The notes under the pieces are model-generated. The model did no database searches. It saw nothing but the letters and a program-made list of their open reading frames with translations, and was not told the origin of the DNA. The translations under genes and the position numbers were made by a program. DNA of 31,749 nucleotides. It comes from HXMU1420-2 sp040830545. Lineage in GTDB: Bacteria; Pseudomonadota; Alphaproteobacteria; Rhodobacterales; Rhodobacteraceae. Below, one piece after another: positions 24,194 to 31,749 of the stretch. The stretch is taken from assembly GCA_040830545.1 (NCBI GenBank), contig JBFOMB010000023.1, forward strand, positions 1 through 31,749. The letters are read 5' to 3'. The first letter of the stretch is position 1. Each line of letters opens with the position of its first letter.

Positions 24194-24988
24194 ATGGACC
24201 AAGAAACGATCCTGCGCCTCGGCGTATTCCTAGGCCTGTTTGCGGTGTTTGCAGTGGCCGAGGGGTTGGCCCCGCGTCGGGCAAGAGTTCAAACGCGCCA
24301 GCAACGGTGGCTGACCAATTTTGTGATGAGCGTGCTCAACGTCGTCACCCTGCGCTTGCTGGCGTTCGGATTGCCACTGCTCGCCGTTGGCGCTGCGCTG
24401 GATGCAGAGGCGCGTGGATGGGGGTTCTTCAACCACCGAAGTTGGCCGGTCTGGCTGGAAATCATACTGGCCGTGATGCTGCTGGACCTGGCGATCTGGG
24501 CGCAGCATCTGATGACACACAAGGTCCCGCTGTTGTGGCGATTCCACCGGGTTCATCACGCGGACCGGGACATCGACGTGACCACCGCGATCCGGTTTCA
24601 TCCCGTCGAGATTGCGTTTTCGATGTTGGTCAAAATCGGGCTGGTGTATCCGTTGGGCGTGGCCCCGGTGGCCGTCGTGATTTTCGAGGTTCTGCTGAAC
24701 GGCACAGCCATGTTCAACCACGCAAACTGGAAGCTTCCGGCAAGCGTGGATAGGGCTCTGCGGCTGGTGCTGGTGACGCCTGACATGCACCGCGTTCATC
24801 ATTCGGTAAATCGCGTCGAACATGACAGCAATTATGGCTTTGCTCTTTCGATCTGGGACCGCATGATGGGCACGTACCGGGCGCAGCCGATGGAGGGGCA
24901 TGACGGCATGACAATCGGCTTGGAATGGCAGGATACGCGACCGGGACGCCTGGGATGGGCTTTGTGGCTGCCGTTTTCACGGAAATGA
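24194..24988 (+). CDS. Fatty acid hydroxylase / sterol desaturase family membrane protein
   Basis: A 264-residue integral membrane protein with about four hydrophobic segments and the histidine clusters of the di-iron hydroxylase superfamily: HLMTH at 105-109, HRVHH at 118-122, FHPVE, and a second HRVHH at 199-203 followed by EHDSNYGF. Known members insert a hydroxyl group or double bond into lipids; the substrate here is unknown. The ATG at 24194 is chosen; a GTG at 24176 is possible and neither has a strong ribosome site. It overlaps the next gene by four bases. Confidence 0.88.
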   Translation: MDQETILRLGVFLGLFAVFAVAEGLAPRRARVQTRQQRWLTNFVMSVLNVVTLRLLAFGLPLLAVGAALDAEARGWGFFNHRSWPVWLEIILAVMLLDLAIWAQHLMTHKVPLLWRFHRVHHADRDIDVTTAIRFHPVEIAFSMLVKIGLVYPLGVAPVAVVIFEVLLNGTAMFNHANWKLPASVDRALRLVLVTPDMHRVHHSVNRVEHDSNYGFALSIWDRMMGTYRAQPMEGHDGMTIGLEWQDTRPGRLGWALWLPFSRK

Positions 24989-25623
24989 GAGACCAGATCG
25001 AAGCGCTGGCCGAAGCCGCCGGGCTGTTCATCGCGGGCGAGGTGGCCGAGGATGGTGGAACGGTGGTCCTGCTGGCCGCTGGTGCGGGGTTCTGGCCGCT
25101 GTTGCAGGCAGCGCCGGAATTTGCCGGGGCGGATCCTGTGGATCTCTATTCAACCCGGATCGTCAATGACATGGCGGGTCGTTTGGGTGCGGAAGCGATT
25201 TTTCCCTTTGGCGGACCGCCCTATGCGCCCTTCATCCGCTGGGCGCAGGAGTCCGGGCGCGCGTGGCAAAGCCCGGTGGGCATGTTGATCCACGACACGG
25301 CGGGGTTGATGATTTCCTATCGCGGGGCGCTGCGGTTTCAGGAGGTGTTGGAGCCTGCTGGCACGCTGCCGTCGATGCCCTGCACCATCTGCGCCGGGCA
25401 ACCCTGCCTTGGTGCTTGTCCCGTTGACGCGTTGAGCAAGGAAAGCGGCTATGACGTTGCCGCTTGCCATGCCTATCTGGACACACCTGACGGAACCTCT
25501 TGCCTGACACAGGGCTGCGTCGCGCGACGGGCCTGCCCGGTGTCACATCAGTTTGGCCGTGATCCGGCACAATCGGCGCATCACATGGCCTCGTTTCATC
25601 CCAAAAAGGCAGAGCACGCATGA
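24985..25623 (+). CDS. Iron-sulfur (2x 4Fe-4S type) ferredoxin-like protein
   Basis: A 212-residue protein with an N-terminal 130-residue domain of no recognised family and a C-terminal cluster-binding region: C133, C136, C141 and C145 in CTICAGQPCLGACP, then C161, C173, C178 and C184 with QGCVARRACPV. This resembles the iron-sulfur part of QueG-like proteins but without their cobalamin part. The start ATG at 24985 forms an ATGA overlap with the preceding stop, which supports it over an ATG 60 bases earlier. Role unknown; electron transfer is likely. Confidence 0.85.
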   Translation: MRDQIEALAEAAGLFIAGEVAEDGGTVVLLAAGAGFWPLLQAAPEFAGADPVDLYSTRIVNDMAGRLGAEAIFPFGGPPYAPFIRWAQESGRAWQSPVGMLIHDTAGLMISYRGALRFQEVLEPAGTLPSMPCTICAGQPCLGACPVDALSKESGYDVAACHAYLDTPDGTSCLTQGCVARRACPVSHQFGRDPAQSAHHMASFHPKKAEHA

Positions 25624-26117
25624 CCAAGACCCTGATCCTGATGCGTCACGCCAAATCCAGTTGGGGTGATCCGGCGTTGGATGACCATGCGCGACCGCTG
25701 AACCGCCGGGGTGAGAAGTCGGCGAAGGCTCTGGGTGATTGGCTGCGTGAACACCGGTTGGAACCGGACGAGACGCTGAGTTCATCCTCGGTCCGGACGC
25801 GGCAGACTTTTGCCGGGCTTGGTTTGTCGAAACCGGCGACGTTCCTTGTGACGCTCTATCATGCCGAAGCGCAGCGGATGCTGTCCGTGCTACACGGCGC
25901 ACGCGGGGATGTGGTGTTGATGATCGGGCACAATCCCGGGATCGCCGCGTTTGCGCAGGCGCTGGTGGCGGACCCGCCCACACATGAGCGGTTCATGGAC
26001 TACCCTACCGGTGCGACGCTGGTGGCGCAGTTCGACATTCCGGGCTGGCCCAGCCTGCGCTGGGGTATGGGAAAGGTGCGCGACTTTGTCGTGCCGCGCG
26101 AGCTGGTAGAGATGTAG
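25620..26117 (+). CDS. SixA-like histidine phosphatase
   Basis: A 165-residue single-domain histidine phosphatase (RHG/SixA branch). The catalytic motif is LMRHAKSSWGD with H10, followed by NRRGEKSAKALGDWL, SSSVRTRQT and the second histidine in IGHNPGI. E. coli SixA removes phosphate from histidine on signalling or phosphotransfer proteins; the target here is unknown. It starts in a four-base overlap with the iron-sulfur gene, the third in this overlapping chain. Confidence 0.9.
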   Translation: MTKTLILMRHAKSSWGDPALDDHARPLNRRGEKSAKALGDWLREHRLEPDETLSSSSVRTRQTFAGLGLSKPATFLVTLYHAEAQRMLSVLHGARGDVVLMIGHNPGIAAFAQALVADPPTHERFMDYPTGATLVAQFDIPGWPSLRWGMGKVRDFVVPRELVEM

Positions 26118-26139
26118 CGAAAGGCGCACAATTCCAGTT

Positions 26140-26541
26140 TCATGCGCTTTGCGCTTCGTCCTTCAACAGCTGCACACCATTGATCTTCCACCCGTTTTCC
26201 AGCTGGATCATCTCGTAGGCCAGCAGGTGCACGCTGCCCTCGCCGTCCACGATCATGACTTTCTGCCACAACGCGCCGCCAACCTCGCCCAGTTCCAGAA
26301 ACCGGACCTCGGCCGGACGCCAGACCATCGGGTAGCCGCGCCGTACCATGACGCCGAAATTGTCGGGCGTGCCGAAGATGCCCTGTATATTGGGGCTGGC
26401 ATAGGTGAAAGCCTGATCGAAATCGTCCGCCTTGAACGCTTCGATCTGCGCGCCAATGGTCGCTTCGATGTCGGCATTCTGGGCGTGGGACGGGGTAATC
26501 AGCCCGAAAAACACGACTATGGCGATAAGAAATTGGCGCAT
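26140..26541 (-). CDS. Exported DUF4864 protein
   Basis: A 133-residue protein with a signal peptide probably cut after PSHA. The rest matches the DUF4864 pattern: IGAQIEAFKADDFDQAFTYASP, GTPDNFGVMVRRGYPMVW and a C-terminal YEMIQLENGWKINGVQLL, giving an NTF2-like fold. The ATG at 26541 follows AGGAGAG. Function unknown. It converges on the SixA-like gene. Confidence 0.88.
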   Translation of the reverse strand: MRQFLIAIVVFFGLITPSHAQNADIEATIGAQIEAFKADDFDQAFTYASPNIQGIFGTPDNFGVMVRRGYPMVWRPAEVRFLELGEVGGALWQKVMIVDGEGSVHLLAYEMIQLENGWKINGVQLLKDEAQSA

Positions 26542-26590
26542 TATGGTCTCTCCTGCATTTCAGAGGATACGCGCCCGGCGGGCAGGTGGA

Positions 26591-26899
26591 TCAGTCAAGC
26601 TCGGTCCACGGCCACGGCTTCACCTCGCTGGCGGCGGTCTGAAACCGGGCGGCCTTGGCAATCCAGATGCCCAGATCGGTGCCAAAATCGGCGAGCCGCT
26701 CGTTCGGCTGCTTGTTGCTGACGAGCATGATGATGAACTGCACCACGGTGACGACCACAAGAATGGTCTGCGCCAGATTGATCATGATCGCGATCAGGAT
26801 CATGTACAGCAGCCGCGCCCAGATGCTTTCGGTTTCTTCCGGCTCGAACTGCTCGCCATGCATTCGGCCCTGAAACTTGTCCTCGTCAGACGGTGGCAT
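26591..26899 (-). CDS. DUF4389 membrane protein
   Basis: A 102-residue protein with an acidic N-terminus and one or two membrane segments (LLYMILIAIMINLAQTILVVV and following VQFIIMLVS), then NERLADFGTDLGIWIAKAARFQTA, typical of DUF4389. The ATG at 26899 follows GGAGGA. Function unknown. It is followed on the same strand by the DUF4864 gene after 49 bases. Confidence 0.88.
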   Translation of the reverse strand: MPPSDEDKFQGRMHGEQFEPEETESIWARLLYMILIAIMINLAQTILVVVTVVQFIIMLVSNKQPNERLADFGTDLGIWIAKAARFQTAASEVKPWPWTELD

Positions 26900-26962
26900 G
26901 CGATCCTCCGGAATTGCGCTGGTCGCAGGCTAACGCGATTCCGTATCCAAGCAAAGCGACGC

Positions 26963-26988
26963 AGCCCCGAACCTGATCCGGGGCCTCT
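26963..26988 (+). repeat. REP-like palindromic element
   Basis: This 26-base segment (AGCCCCGAACC...) differs from the arm of the inverted pair at 30721-30783 at three positions. Its core can form a short stem of CCCCG with CGGGG. It lies between the DUF4389 gene and lysS, and is a single copy of a dispersed element. Confidence 0.7.
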
Positions 26989-27003
26989 ACCCTTACCGCA
27001 AGA

Positions 27004-27026
27004 GATCCCGGATCACGTCCGGGATC
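27004..27026 (-). terminator. Hairpin following lysS
   Basis: GATCCCGGA at 27004-27012 pairs perfectly with TCCGGGATC at 27018-27026 around a five-base loop. It begins four bases after the lysS stop on the minus strand; the T-content after it is low. Its sequence also resembles a dispersed palindrome, so it may be both repeat and terminator. Confidence 0.6.
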
Positions 27027-27030
27027 GCGT

Positions 27031-28605
27031 TTACGCCAGATCGCCTGCCAGCGCTTTGTCGATCAAGGCGATGGTTTCGTCGACACCATATAGCGCAATG
27101 AACCCACCAAAACGCGGCCCCTGGCTGGCGCCCAGCAGCACCTCATAAAGTGCTGTGAACCAGCCGCGCATCGGGTCGAAACGCTCGCGACCGATGGAAT
27201 AGACAACCGATTGCAGGTCTTCGTCCGCAATCTCTCCATCATAATCCGCCAGCGCGCCTCGCAGCGCTTCCAATGCTTCGCGTTCCTGATCGGTCGGTGC
27301 GCGGAATGTGCGCTGGGGTTTCACGAAATCGTTGAAGTAGCGCACCGCAAAGCCAGCGGCGTTGTCGAGGTCCGGGTTGGCCTCGGGCGTGGCCTCCGGC
27401 GCATAGCGGCGGATGAAACCCCATAGCTGTTCCTTGTCCTCGGCCCCTGAAACAGAAGCGAGGTTCAGGAGCATCGCAAACGGCACCACCAGATTTGACG
27501 CAGGTACATTGTGGCCGTGGATGTGGAACACCGGGTTGGCCGCGCGGCCCTTGGCATCCTGATCGGCATAGGCGCGCAATTGCTGATGGTATTCATCCAT
27601 CGCCTTCGGGATCACGTCGAAATAGAGCCGTTTGGCCGTTTTCGGCTTCTGATACATGAAATAGCTCAGGCTCTCGGTCGAGGCATAGGTCAGCCATTCG
27701 TCGATCGAGATTCCGTTGCCCGAGGATTTCGAGATCTTCTGCCCCTGATCGTCCAGAAACAGTTCATACGAGAAATGCTCTGGCGGGCGCTGGCCCAGGG
27801 TCCGGCAGATCGCGTCGTAGATTTTTTCGTTGGTGGCGTGTTCCTTGCCATACATCTCGAAATCCACGCCCAGCGCCGCCCAGCGCGCGCCGAAATCAGG
27901 TTTCCACTGTAGTTTCACGTTGCCGCCGGTCACGGGCAGCGTCCATTCACGACCCTCTTCGTCGTCAAAGGTCACGGTCGCCTCGGCAGCATCCACGTGC
28001 TTCATCGGGACATACAGCACCCGCCCGGTTTCCGGGTGGATCGGCAGGAAGATCGAATAGGTCTGCGCCCGTTCCTCGCGCAGGCTTTTCAGCATGATCT
28101 TCATCAGATCGTCATAGCGTTCGGCGCAGCGGCGCAGGATTTCGTCAAACTGGCCGGACTTGTAGAACTCCCTGGCCGAGTAGAATTCATACTCGAACCC
28201 GAACGTATCCAGGAACCGCTGCAGCATGGCGTTGTTGTGATCGCCAAAGCTGTCATGGGTGCCAAACGGATCAGGGACCGATGTCAGCGGCATTTGCAGG
28301 TATTGCTGCAACTCGTCCTGATTGGGCACGTTGCCGGGCACTTTTCGCATGCCATCCAGATCGTCGGAAAAGCAGATCAGCTTGGTCGGGATGTCCGAAA
28401 TCACCTCGAACGCACGGCGGATCATCGTGGTGCGCAGAACTTCGCCGAAGGTGCCGATATGGGGCAGGCCCGACGGTCCATAGCCGGTTTCAAACAGGAC
28501 ATAGCCCTTGTCCGGCGGAGCCTTTTCATAGCGTTTGAGCAGGCGGCGTGCCTCTTCGAAAGGCCAGGCCTTGGACGTCATCGCTGCTTCGCGCAAATCG
28601 GGCAT
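27031..28605 (-). CDS. lysS: Class I lysyl-tRNA synthetase
   Basis: It charges tRNA-Lys. Unlike the class II enzyme of most bacteria, this 524-residue protein is the class I type found in Alphaproteobacteria and archaea: HIGT at 49-52, KISKSSG at 290-296, and CFSDDLDGMRKVPGN near 78-92. The start is the ATG at 28605, with GGAG six bases upstream; ATGs 12 or 72 bases further up are less well placed. No other gene shares its strand within 118 bases. It ends before a strong hairpin. Confidence 0.95.
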   Translation of the reverse strand: MPDLREAAMTSKAWPFEEARRLLKRYEKAPPDKGYVLFETGYGPSGLPHIGTFGEVLRTTMIRRAFEVISDIPTKLICFSDDLDGMRKVPGNVPNQDELQQYLQMPLTSVPDPFGTHDSFGDHNNAMLQRFLDTFGFEYEFYSAREFYKSGQFDEILRRCAERYDDLMKIMLKSLREERAQTYSIFLPIHPETGRVLYVPMKHVDAAEATVTFDDEEGREWTLPVTGGNVKLQWKPDFGARWAALGVDFEMYGKEHATNEKIYDAICRTLGQRPPEHFSYELFLDDQGQKISKSSGNGISIDEWLTYASTESLSYFMYQKPKTAKRLYFDVIPKAMDEYHQQLRAYADQDAKGRAANPVFHIHGHNVPASNLVVPFAMLLNLASVSGAEDKEQLWGFIRRYAPEATPEANPDLDNAAGFAVRYFNDFVKPQRTFRAPTDQEREALEALRGALADYDGEIADEDLQSVVYSIGRERFDPMRGWFTALYEVLLGASQGPRFGGFIALYGVDETIALIDKALAGDLA

Positions 28606-28723
28606 TTCTGTCTCCATTCGGACGGGCCGCGCAGGCGATGCGCGGTGTCCGGCTGTCCTATGTTGCTCGTGCAGCATGAGTCAACAAAGGCAGGGCAAAT
28701 CTGGCGTCATTTCTGGCCATGAC

Positions 28724-29605
28724 TCACTTCTGACCCTGGGCAGCGATCCAATCGACGATCCCCTGCACCGCCCGGCTGGCGGCATGACCATCGCGGGCAG
28801 ACATGAAGTATCCGCGTTGCGAAACGGCAGAGGGCCCTTCCAGACGCACCAGCGCGCCAGTGGCCAGGAAGTCATCCAGCACGCCATCCCAGCACAGGCA
28901 GACGCCGCGCCCGGCCAGTGCTGCGTTGACCAGCATGGCGTAGGAGCTGAAGTCGACCACCCGGCTGCGCGTGGGCACCTTGTAACCGACGGATTCGAAC
29001 CAGCTGGGCCAATCGTGCCAGTGGCTACGCGCGCGCTCCATCGTCAGCAGGGTCAGGCGCGCGAAGTCATAGCTTTGTCCCGTCATGTCCAAACGATCCA
29101 GATACAGCGGACTGGCCACGGGATAGACCATATCACCTAGAAGGCGTTGTTCTGCGGCCTCTTCCAGCAGGCCGAACCGGATCGCCACGTCACCGGGGCG
29201 GCTGGCTTCACCATACTCCTGACTTATGATACGGATCGTGACATCCGGGAAGGCATCCTCCAACTCACCCAATCGCGGAATAAGCCAAAAGGCCACGAAC
29301 CCGACCGGGGCCGTTACGGTTACAACCTGACCCAATGCGCTTTGTCGAATCTGCGCTATAGCGCTTTCGATTTGACCGAACCCACCCCGCAAGGCACGCA
29401 GTAAGTCCCTGCCTTGTTGCGTCATTTTCACGGGCTTGTGACTGCGGTCAAACAGGGCGCAGCCCAAATCGCTCTCCAAAGCGGCGATCCGACGGGACAC
29501 GGCAGGCTGCGATACGTTCAGTTCCGCCGCAGCTGCGGTCAGTGATCCGGCCCGCGCCGCCGCGTAAAAAGCCGTGAGCCCGGAGAAGGCCGGAAGTCGA
29601 TCCAT
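28724..29605 (-). CDS. LysR-family regulator divergent from dddW
   Basis: A 293-residue LysR-type regulator of the GcvA-like group. The helix-turn-helix is at about 18-45 (GSLTAAAAELNVSQPAVSRRIAALESDLGCALFDR), and the effector domain starts near residue 92 with GQVVTVTAP. It is divergent from dddW with 94 bases between starts. In Ruegeria pomeroyi a LysR gene in the same arrangement activates dddW in response to DMSP, so the same job is likely here. The ATG at 29605 has TGAGG upstream and lies only four bases from a candidate operator, consistent with autoregulation. Confidence 0.9.
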   Translation of the reverse strand: MDRLPAFSGLTAFYAAARAGSLTAAAAELNVSQPAVSRRIAALESDLGCALFDRSHKPVKMTQQGRDLLRALRGGFGQIESAIAQIRQSALGQVVTVTAPVGFVAFWLIPRLGELEDAFPDVTIRIISQEYGEASRPGDVAIRFGLLEEAAEQRLLGDMVYPVASPLYLDRLDMTGQSYDFARLTLLTMERARSHWHDWPSWFESVGYKVPTRSRVVDFSSYAMLVNAALAGRGVCLCWDGVLDDFLATGALVRLEGPSAVSQRGYFMSARDGHAASRAVQGIVDWIAAQGQK

Positions 29606-29608
29606 GAA

Positions 29609-29627
29609 TCATAACCTCAGCGTATGA
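29609..29627. promoter_or_regulatory. LysR-type operator (T-N11-A) near the regulator start
   Basis: TCATA, nine bases, TATGA forms a 19-bp imperfect palindrome containing the T-N11-A box of LysR regulators. It starts four bases upstream of the regulator ATG and lies 73 bases before dddW. The sequence is visible; the binding is inferred. Confidence 0.6.
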
Positions 29628-29640
29628 CACCATTCACTCT

Positions 29641-29673
29641 TTGCGCATTGCCACATCCCCAACCCATGCGCAA
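29641..29673. promoter_or_regulatory. Second inverted repeat in the dddW promoter region
   Basis: TTGCGCAT at 29641-29648 and ATGCGCAA at 29666-29673 are perfect eight-base inverted arms with 17 bases between. It ends 26 bases before the dddW ATG. It may be an operator or part of the activation site. Confidence 0.6.
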
Positions 29674-29699
29674 TCTGCCCTCAGTGAAAGGAGCCCGAT

Positions 29700-30158
29700 A
29701 TGACCCAGTTCCACGATAGTTTTGCCACCGATTTGTCTGATGTCGCGCCCCTGCAGCAGGCCGGCAACCTGCCCAACGCACCACTGGCATCGCACATAGA
29801 TGATGTTCCTCTGTCTGGCGGCACCGACCCGGCCTTTGGAGAAGTGCGCTGGCGGACATTGATAGACGGCACCGACGCTTCCCTCCGCGATCTGGTACTG
29901 GGCATCGCAGAATTCGGGCCGGGCGACAGGCTGTTTCCCCACCGGCATGCCCCAGCAGAATTCTACCTGGGTCTGGATGGCGACGGGGTTGTAACCATTG
30001 ACGGGGAACCGCACGCGATTGGCCCTGGCGTTGCGATCTATGTGCCCGGCAATGCAGAGCATGGCACCGTCGCCGGTGCAAACGGGCTTCGATTTGCCTA
30101 TGGCTTTGCCTCTGGCAGCTTTGATGGAATTTCGTACGTATTTTCCGCAACGGCCTGA
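29700..30158 (+). CDS. dddW: DMSP lyase DddW (cupin)
   Basis: A cupin enzyme that cleaves dimethylsulfoniopropionate to dimethyl sulfide and acrylate. The 152 residues equal the length of Ruegeria pomeroyi DddW, and the metal ligands H81, H83, E87 and H121, plus Y89, fall at the positions recalled for that protein (HRHAPAEFYLG and NAEHGT). The N-terminal SFATDLSDVAPL and EVRWRTLI also fit. The ATG follows AAAGGAG. The divergent LysR gene repeats the known arrangement. A short hairpin (30151-30170, CGGCCTGA-CCTA-TCAGGCCG) covers its stop codon and may mark the end of the transcript. Confidence 0.9.
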   Translation: MTQFHDSFATDLSDVAPLQQAGNLPNAPLASHIDDVPLSGGTDPAFGEVRWRTLIDGTDASLRDLVLGIAEFGPGDRLFPHRHAPAEFYLGLDGDGVVTIDGEPHAIGPGVAIYVPGNAEHGTVAGANGLRFAYGFASGSFDGISYVFSATA

Positions 30159-30270
30159 CCTATCAGGCCGGCAACTTCCCTTGCCTCCTATTTCGCCGCA
30201 GGGACAAGGTGTTGAACACGCCTGCCCCGGTCATTATCCTGTCCGGGTCAGGCAAAGGCACAGGCAAAAG

Positions 30271-30693
30271 ATGAGCGAACAGATCCCCCACCCGATGACC
30301 CCGCAGGATTGCCTTGTGGCAATCATGATTGCCGTGTCGGCCTCGGACGAAGACATTCGCACGGCGGAATTGGTGAAAATCCAGAGCGCAGTGAACATGC
30401 TGCCTGTGTTTGCAGACTACGACATCGACCGGATCACCCAGATGGCCCAAACTGTGTTTGACCTGTTCGATCAGGAGGAAGGGCTGGATGCGCTGTTCGG
30501 CCTGATCCGGGACAACCTGCCCGAGCGGTTGTTTGAAACCGCCTATGCACTGTCCTGTGACGTTGCGGCAGCAGATGGCACGTTGGGCGAGGCAGAGCTG
30601 CGACTGCTGGAAGAAATTCGTTACGAACTGAACATCGATCGTCTGCATGCCGCAGGGATCGAACGCGGCGCCCGCGCACGGCATATGGTCTGA
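30271..30693 (+). CDS. TerB-like (TerB / DjlA N-terminal fold) protein
   Basis: A 140-residue soluble protein with the all-helical acidic pattern of TerB-family proteins: PQDCLVAIMIAVSASDEDIRTAE, then AYALSCDVAAADGTLGEAELRLLEEI, the second a DGTxxxxE metal-type loop. TerB is linked to tellurite resistance and stress, but many small relatives have no known job. The start at 30271 has AGG upstream only. It lies downstream of dddW by 112 bases; whether it is cotranscribed is uncertain. Confidence 0.8.
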   Translation: MSEQIPHPMTPQDCLVAIMIAVSASDEDIRTAELVKIQSAVNMLPVFADYDIDRITQMAQTVFDLFDQEEGLDALFGLIRDNLPERLFETAYALSCDVAAADGTLGEAELRLLEEIRYELNIDRLHAAGIERGARARHMV

Positions 30694-30720
30694 ACGCCCT
30701 GGCTTTCGCAAAGGTGACGT

Positions 30721-30783
30721 AGCCCCGGACTTGATCCGGGGCCTCCTGGCTTGAGGTGGAGGCCCCGGATCAAGTCCGGGGCT
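30721..30783. repeat. Inverted REP pair with 26-bp perfect arms
   Basis: Arms at 30721-30746 and 30758-30783 are exact reverse complements with an 11-base spacer. Each arm is itself near-palindromic (AGCCCCGG ... CCGGGGCC), so it can fold as one long hairpin or as two short ones. It lies between convergent terB-like and dacB genes and could end transcription from both. A single related copy is at 26963-26988. Confidence 0.85.
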
Positions 30784-30807
30784 GTGGACCGTATCCCGCG
30801 TTCGACC

Positions 30808-31749
30808 TCAACTGCCGTACAATGCACCCCAACGTTCAATCAGCACCTGCTGCATACGCTTGGATTTCCTGTTCCATTCCCGCGCACCCTGCGGAACCTC
30901 GCGGTCGGATTTCTTGATCCGTGAACGGATGTCTGTGTCTGCTGTGAAAATGGCGAACGCCATCTGCGTACCGTCCGCTGCGGTCATGTAGCCGCCAAGG
31001 CCCGAAACAAAATTCAGCGTGCCGGTTTTGGCGTCCACCTTGATCGGATGCCCCTTAACCACCCGGCCCTTGGAATCCTTCATGGCAATCGGCTTCATCA
31101 GTGGACGCAAGGACCCGCGCTGATGCGCCTTGACCAATACGGCAACCAGATCCTGCGGGGTCATGCGCGACGCATCCCCGAGACCCGAGTGATCCACCAA
31201 CCGGATGCCATTCACGCCATAGGCCTGCGCCGCCCAGCGGTTCATTTCGTTGGCCGAGGCCTTGAGGCTGCTCGGTCGCTTGCCACGTGCCACCGTGGCG
31301 GTCAGCCCGACCATTTCAGCGGTCAGGTTGTTGGAATACTTCATCATATCCCGCAGGATCACGCGCAGCGGGGCGCTGTCATGTTTAACGAGGACGGTTG
31401 CGTTGCCGGGCAGCGTGCCTGTCACCTTGGCCGCTTTCAGAACGATCCCGTTCACCCGTGCCAACGTGCGGAACACGTCGCCCGCATAAGCGGCCGGTTT
31501 GCGCACGGGCAACCAGCGTGACCCACCATTGCCCAATGCCGCGCTGGCCACGGTCCAGTTGTCAACGCCGCCCTTGTCCTCATAGGTGTAGACGGGCAGC
31601 TGTCGGTTAATGACACGCATTTTCGCGATGGCCACGTCGGGACGATACCCTTCGGACCTTGCGTCCATCGACACGGCATAGCCATTCGACCCGCGCTTCC
31701 ATTCGAAATGAACCCGGTTGAAGTTCAGCGAAATGCCGCTGATCGTGGG
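30808..31749 (-). CDS. dacB: D-Ala-D-Ala carboxypeptidase PBP4-type, C-terminal part (runs off window)
   Basis: A penicillin-binding protein of the S13/DacB family that trims or cuts peptidoglycan peptides in the periplasm. The 313 codons visible before the TGA contain the second active-site motif SNN in KYSNNLTAEM and the third motif KTG in DAKTGTLNFVSG, separated by the usual DHSGLGDASRMTPQDLV. The signal peptide and the SxxK serine motif are expected beyond base 31749. It converges on the terB-like gene across the REP pair. Confidence 0.93.
   Translation of the reverse strand, partial: PTISGISLNFNRVHFEWKRGSNGYAVSMDARSEGYRPDVAIAKMRVINRQLPVYTYEDKGGVDNWTVASAALGNGGSRWLPVRKPAAYAGDVFRTLARVNGIVLKAAKVTGTLPGNATVLVKHDSAPLRVILRDMMKYSNNLTAEMVGLTATVARGKRPSSLKASANEMNRWAAQAYGVNGIRLVDHSGLGDASRMTPQDLVAVLVKAHQRGSLRPLMKPIAMKDSKGRVVKGHPIKVDAKTGTLNFVSGLGGYMTAADGTQMAFAIFTADTDIRSRIKKSDREVPQGAREWNRKSKRMQQVLIERWGALYGS

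Noticed and set aside
1..31749. CRISPR array, prophage or insertion sequence
   Set aside because: No regular repeat-spacer series, transposase, integrase or phage structural gene is seen anywhere in the window.

Overview
The window looks like the chromosome of a marine alphaproteobacterium of the Roseobacter group (Rhodobacteraceae). Supporting signs are the high-GC coding sequence, a class I lysyl-tRNA synthetase, the yidC / MOSC / engB / argB block, DUF938, DUF4864 and DUF4389 proteins, and a dddW-type DMSP lyase beside a divergent LysR regulator. This is inference from gene content; no database was searched.

Region 1 (1-10251) is a glucose-use locus. On the minus strand lie a Gts-type sugar ABC transporter (binding protein, two permeases, ATPase), glucokinase, glucose-6-phosphate dehydrogenase and the start of 6-phosphogluconate dehydratase. 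Together these import glucose, phosphorylate it and feed the Entner-Doudoroff pathway. A perfect 18-bp LacI-type palindrome overlaps a likely promoter between glk and zwf, followed by a possible 34-codon leader ORF. An OmpR-type response regulator and an EnvZ-type kinase face away from the transporter. Four GTTRC half-sites in 10-bp phase lie between the two units. No pgl is present here. The visible end of edd shows signs of paired compensating frameshifts.

Region 2 (10263-18002) is mixed accessory sequence: a DUF938 methyltransferase, a LysR regulator, an exported YHS protein with a strong terminator, and then genes linked to RNA. These are a full-length T4 Rnl1-like RNA ligase coupled to a SnoaL-like protein, a second short RNA ligase, an ATP-grasp protein and the tRNA thiolase TtcA. 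A VOC protein and a small secreted protein sit between the ligases. Just before the Rnl1-like gene is a compact unit of promoter, foldable RNA with a 32-codon ORF, and intrinsic terminator. It may be a small RNA or an attenuator.

Region 3 (18060-28605) is mostly housekeeping: an EAL phosphodiesterase with a degenerate GGDEF domain, yidC, a MOSC protein, engB, argB, then three genes joined by ATGA overlaps (membrane fatty-acid-hydroxylase family, iron-sulfur protein, SixA-like phosphatase), two small minus-strand proteins, and lysS.

Region 4 (28724-31749) holds dddW (DMSP cleavage to DMS and acrylate) with its divergent LysR regulator and two candidate operators, a TerB-like protein, a 26-bp-arm inverted REP pair acting as a boundary, and the C-terminal part of a PBP4-type D-Ala-D-Ala carboxypeptidase.

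The observations most worth checking are the RNA-ligase neighbourhood with its upstream RNA, the zwf operator and leader ORF, the phased response-regulator sites, the dddW operators, and the edd frame anomalies.
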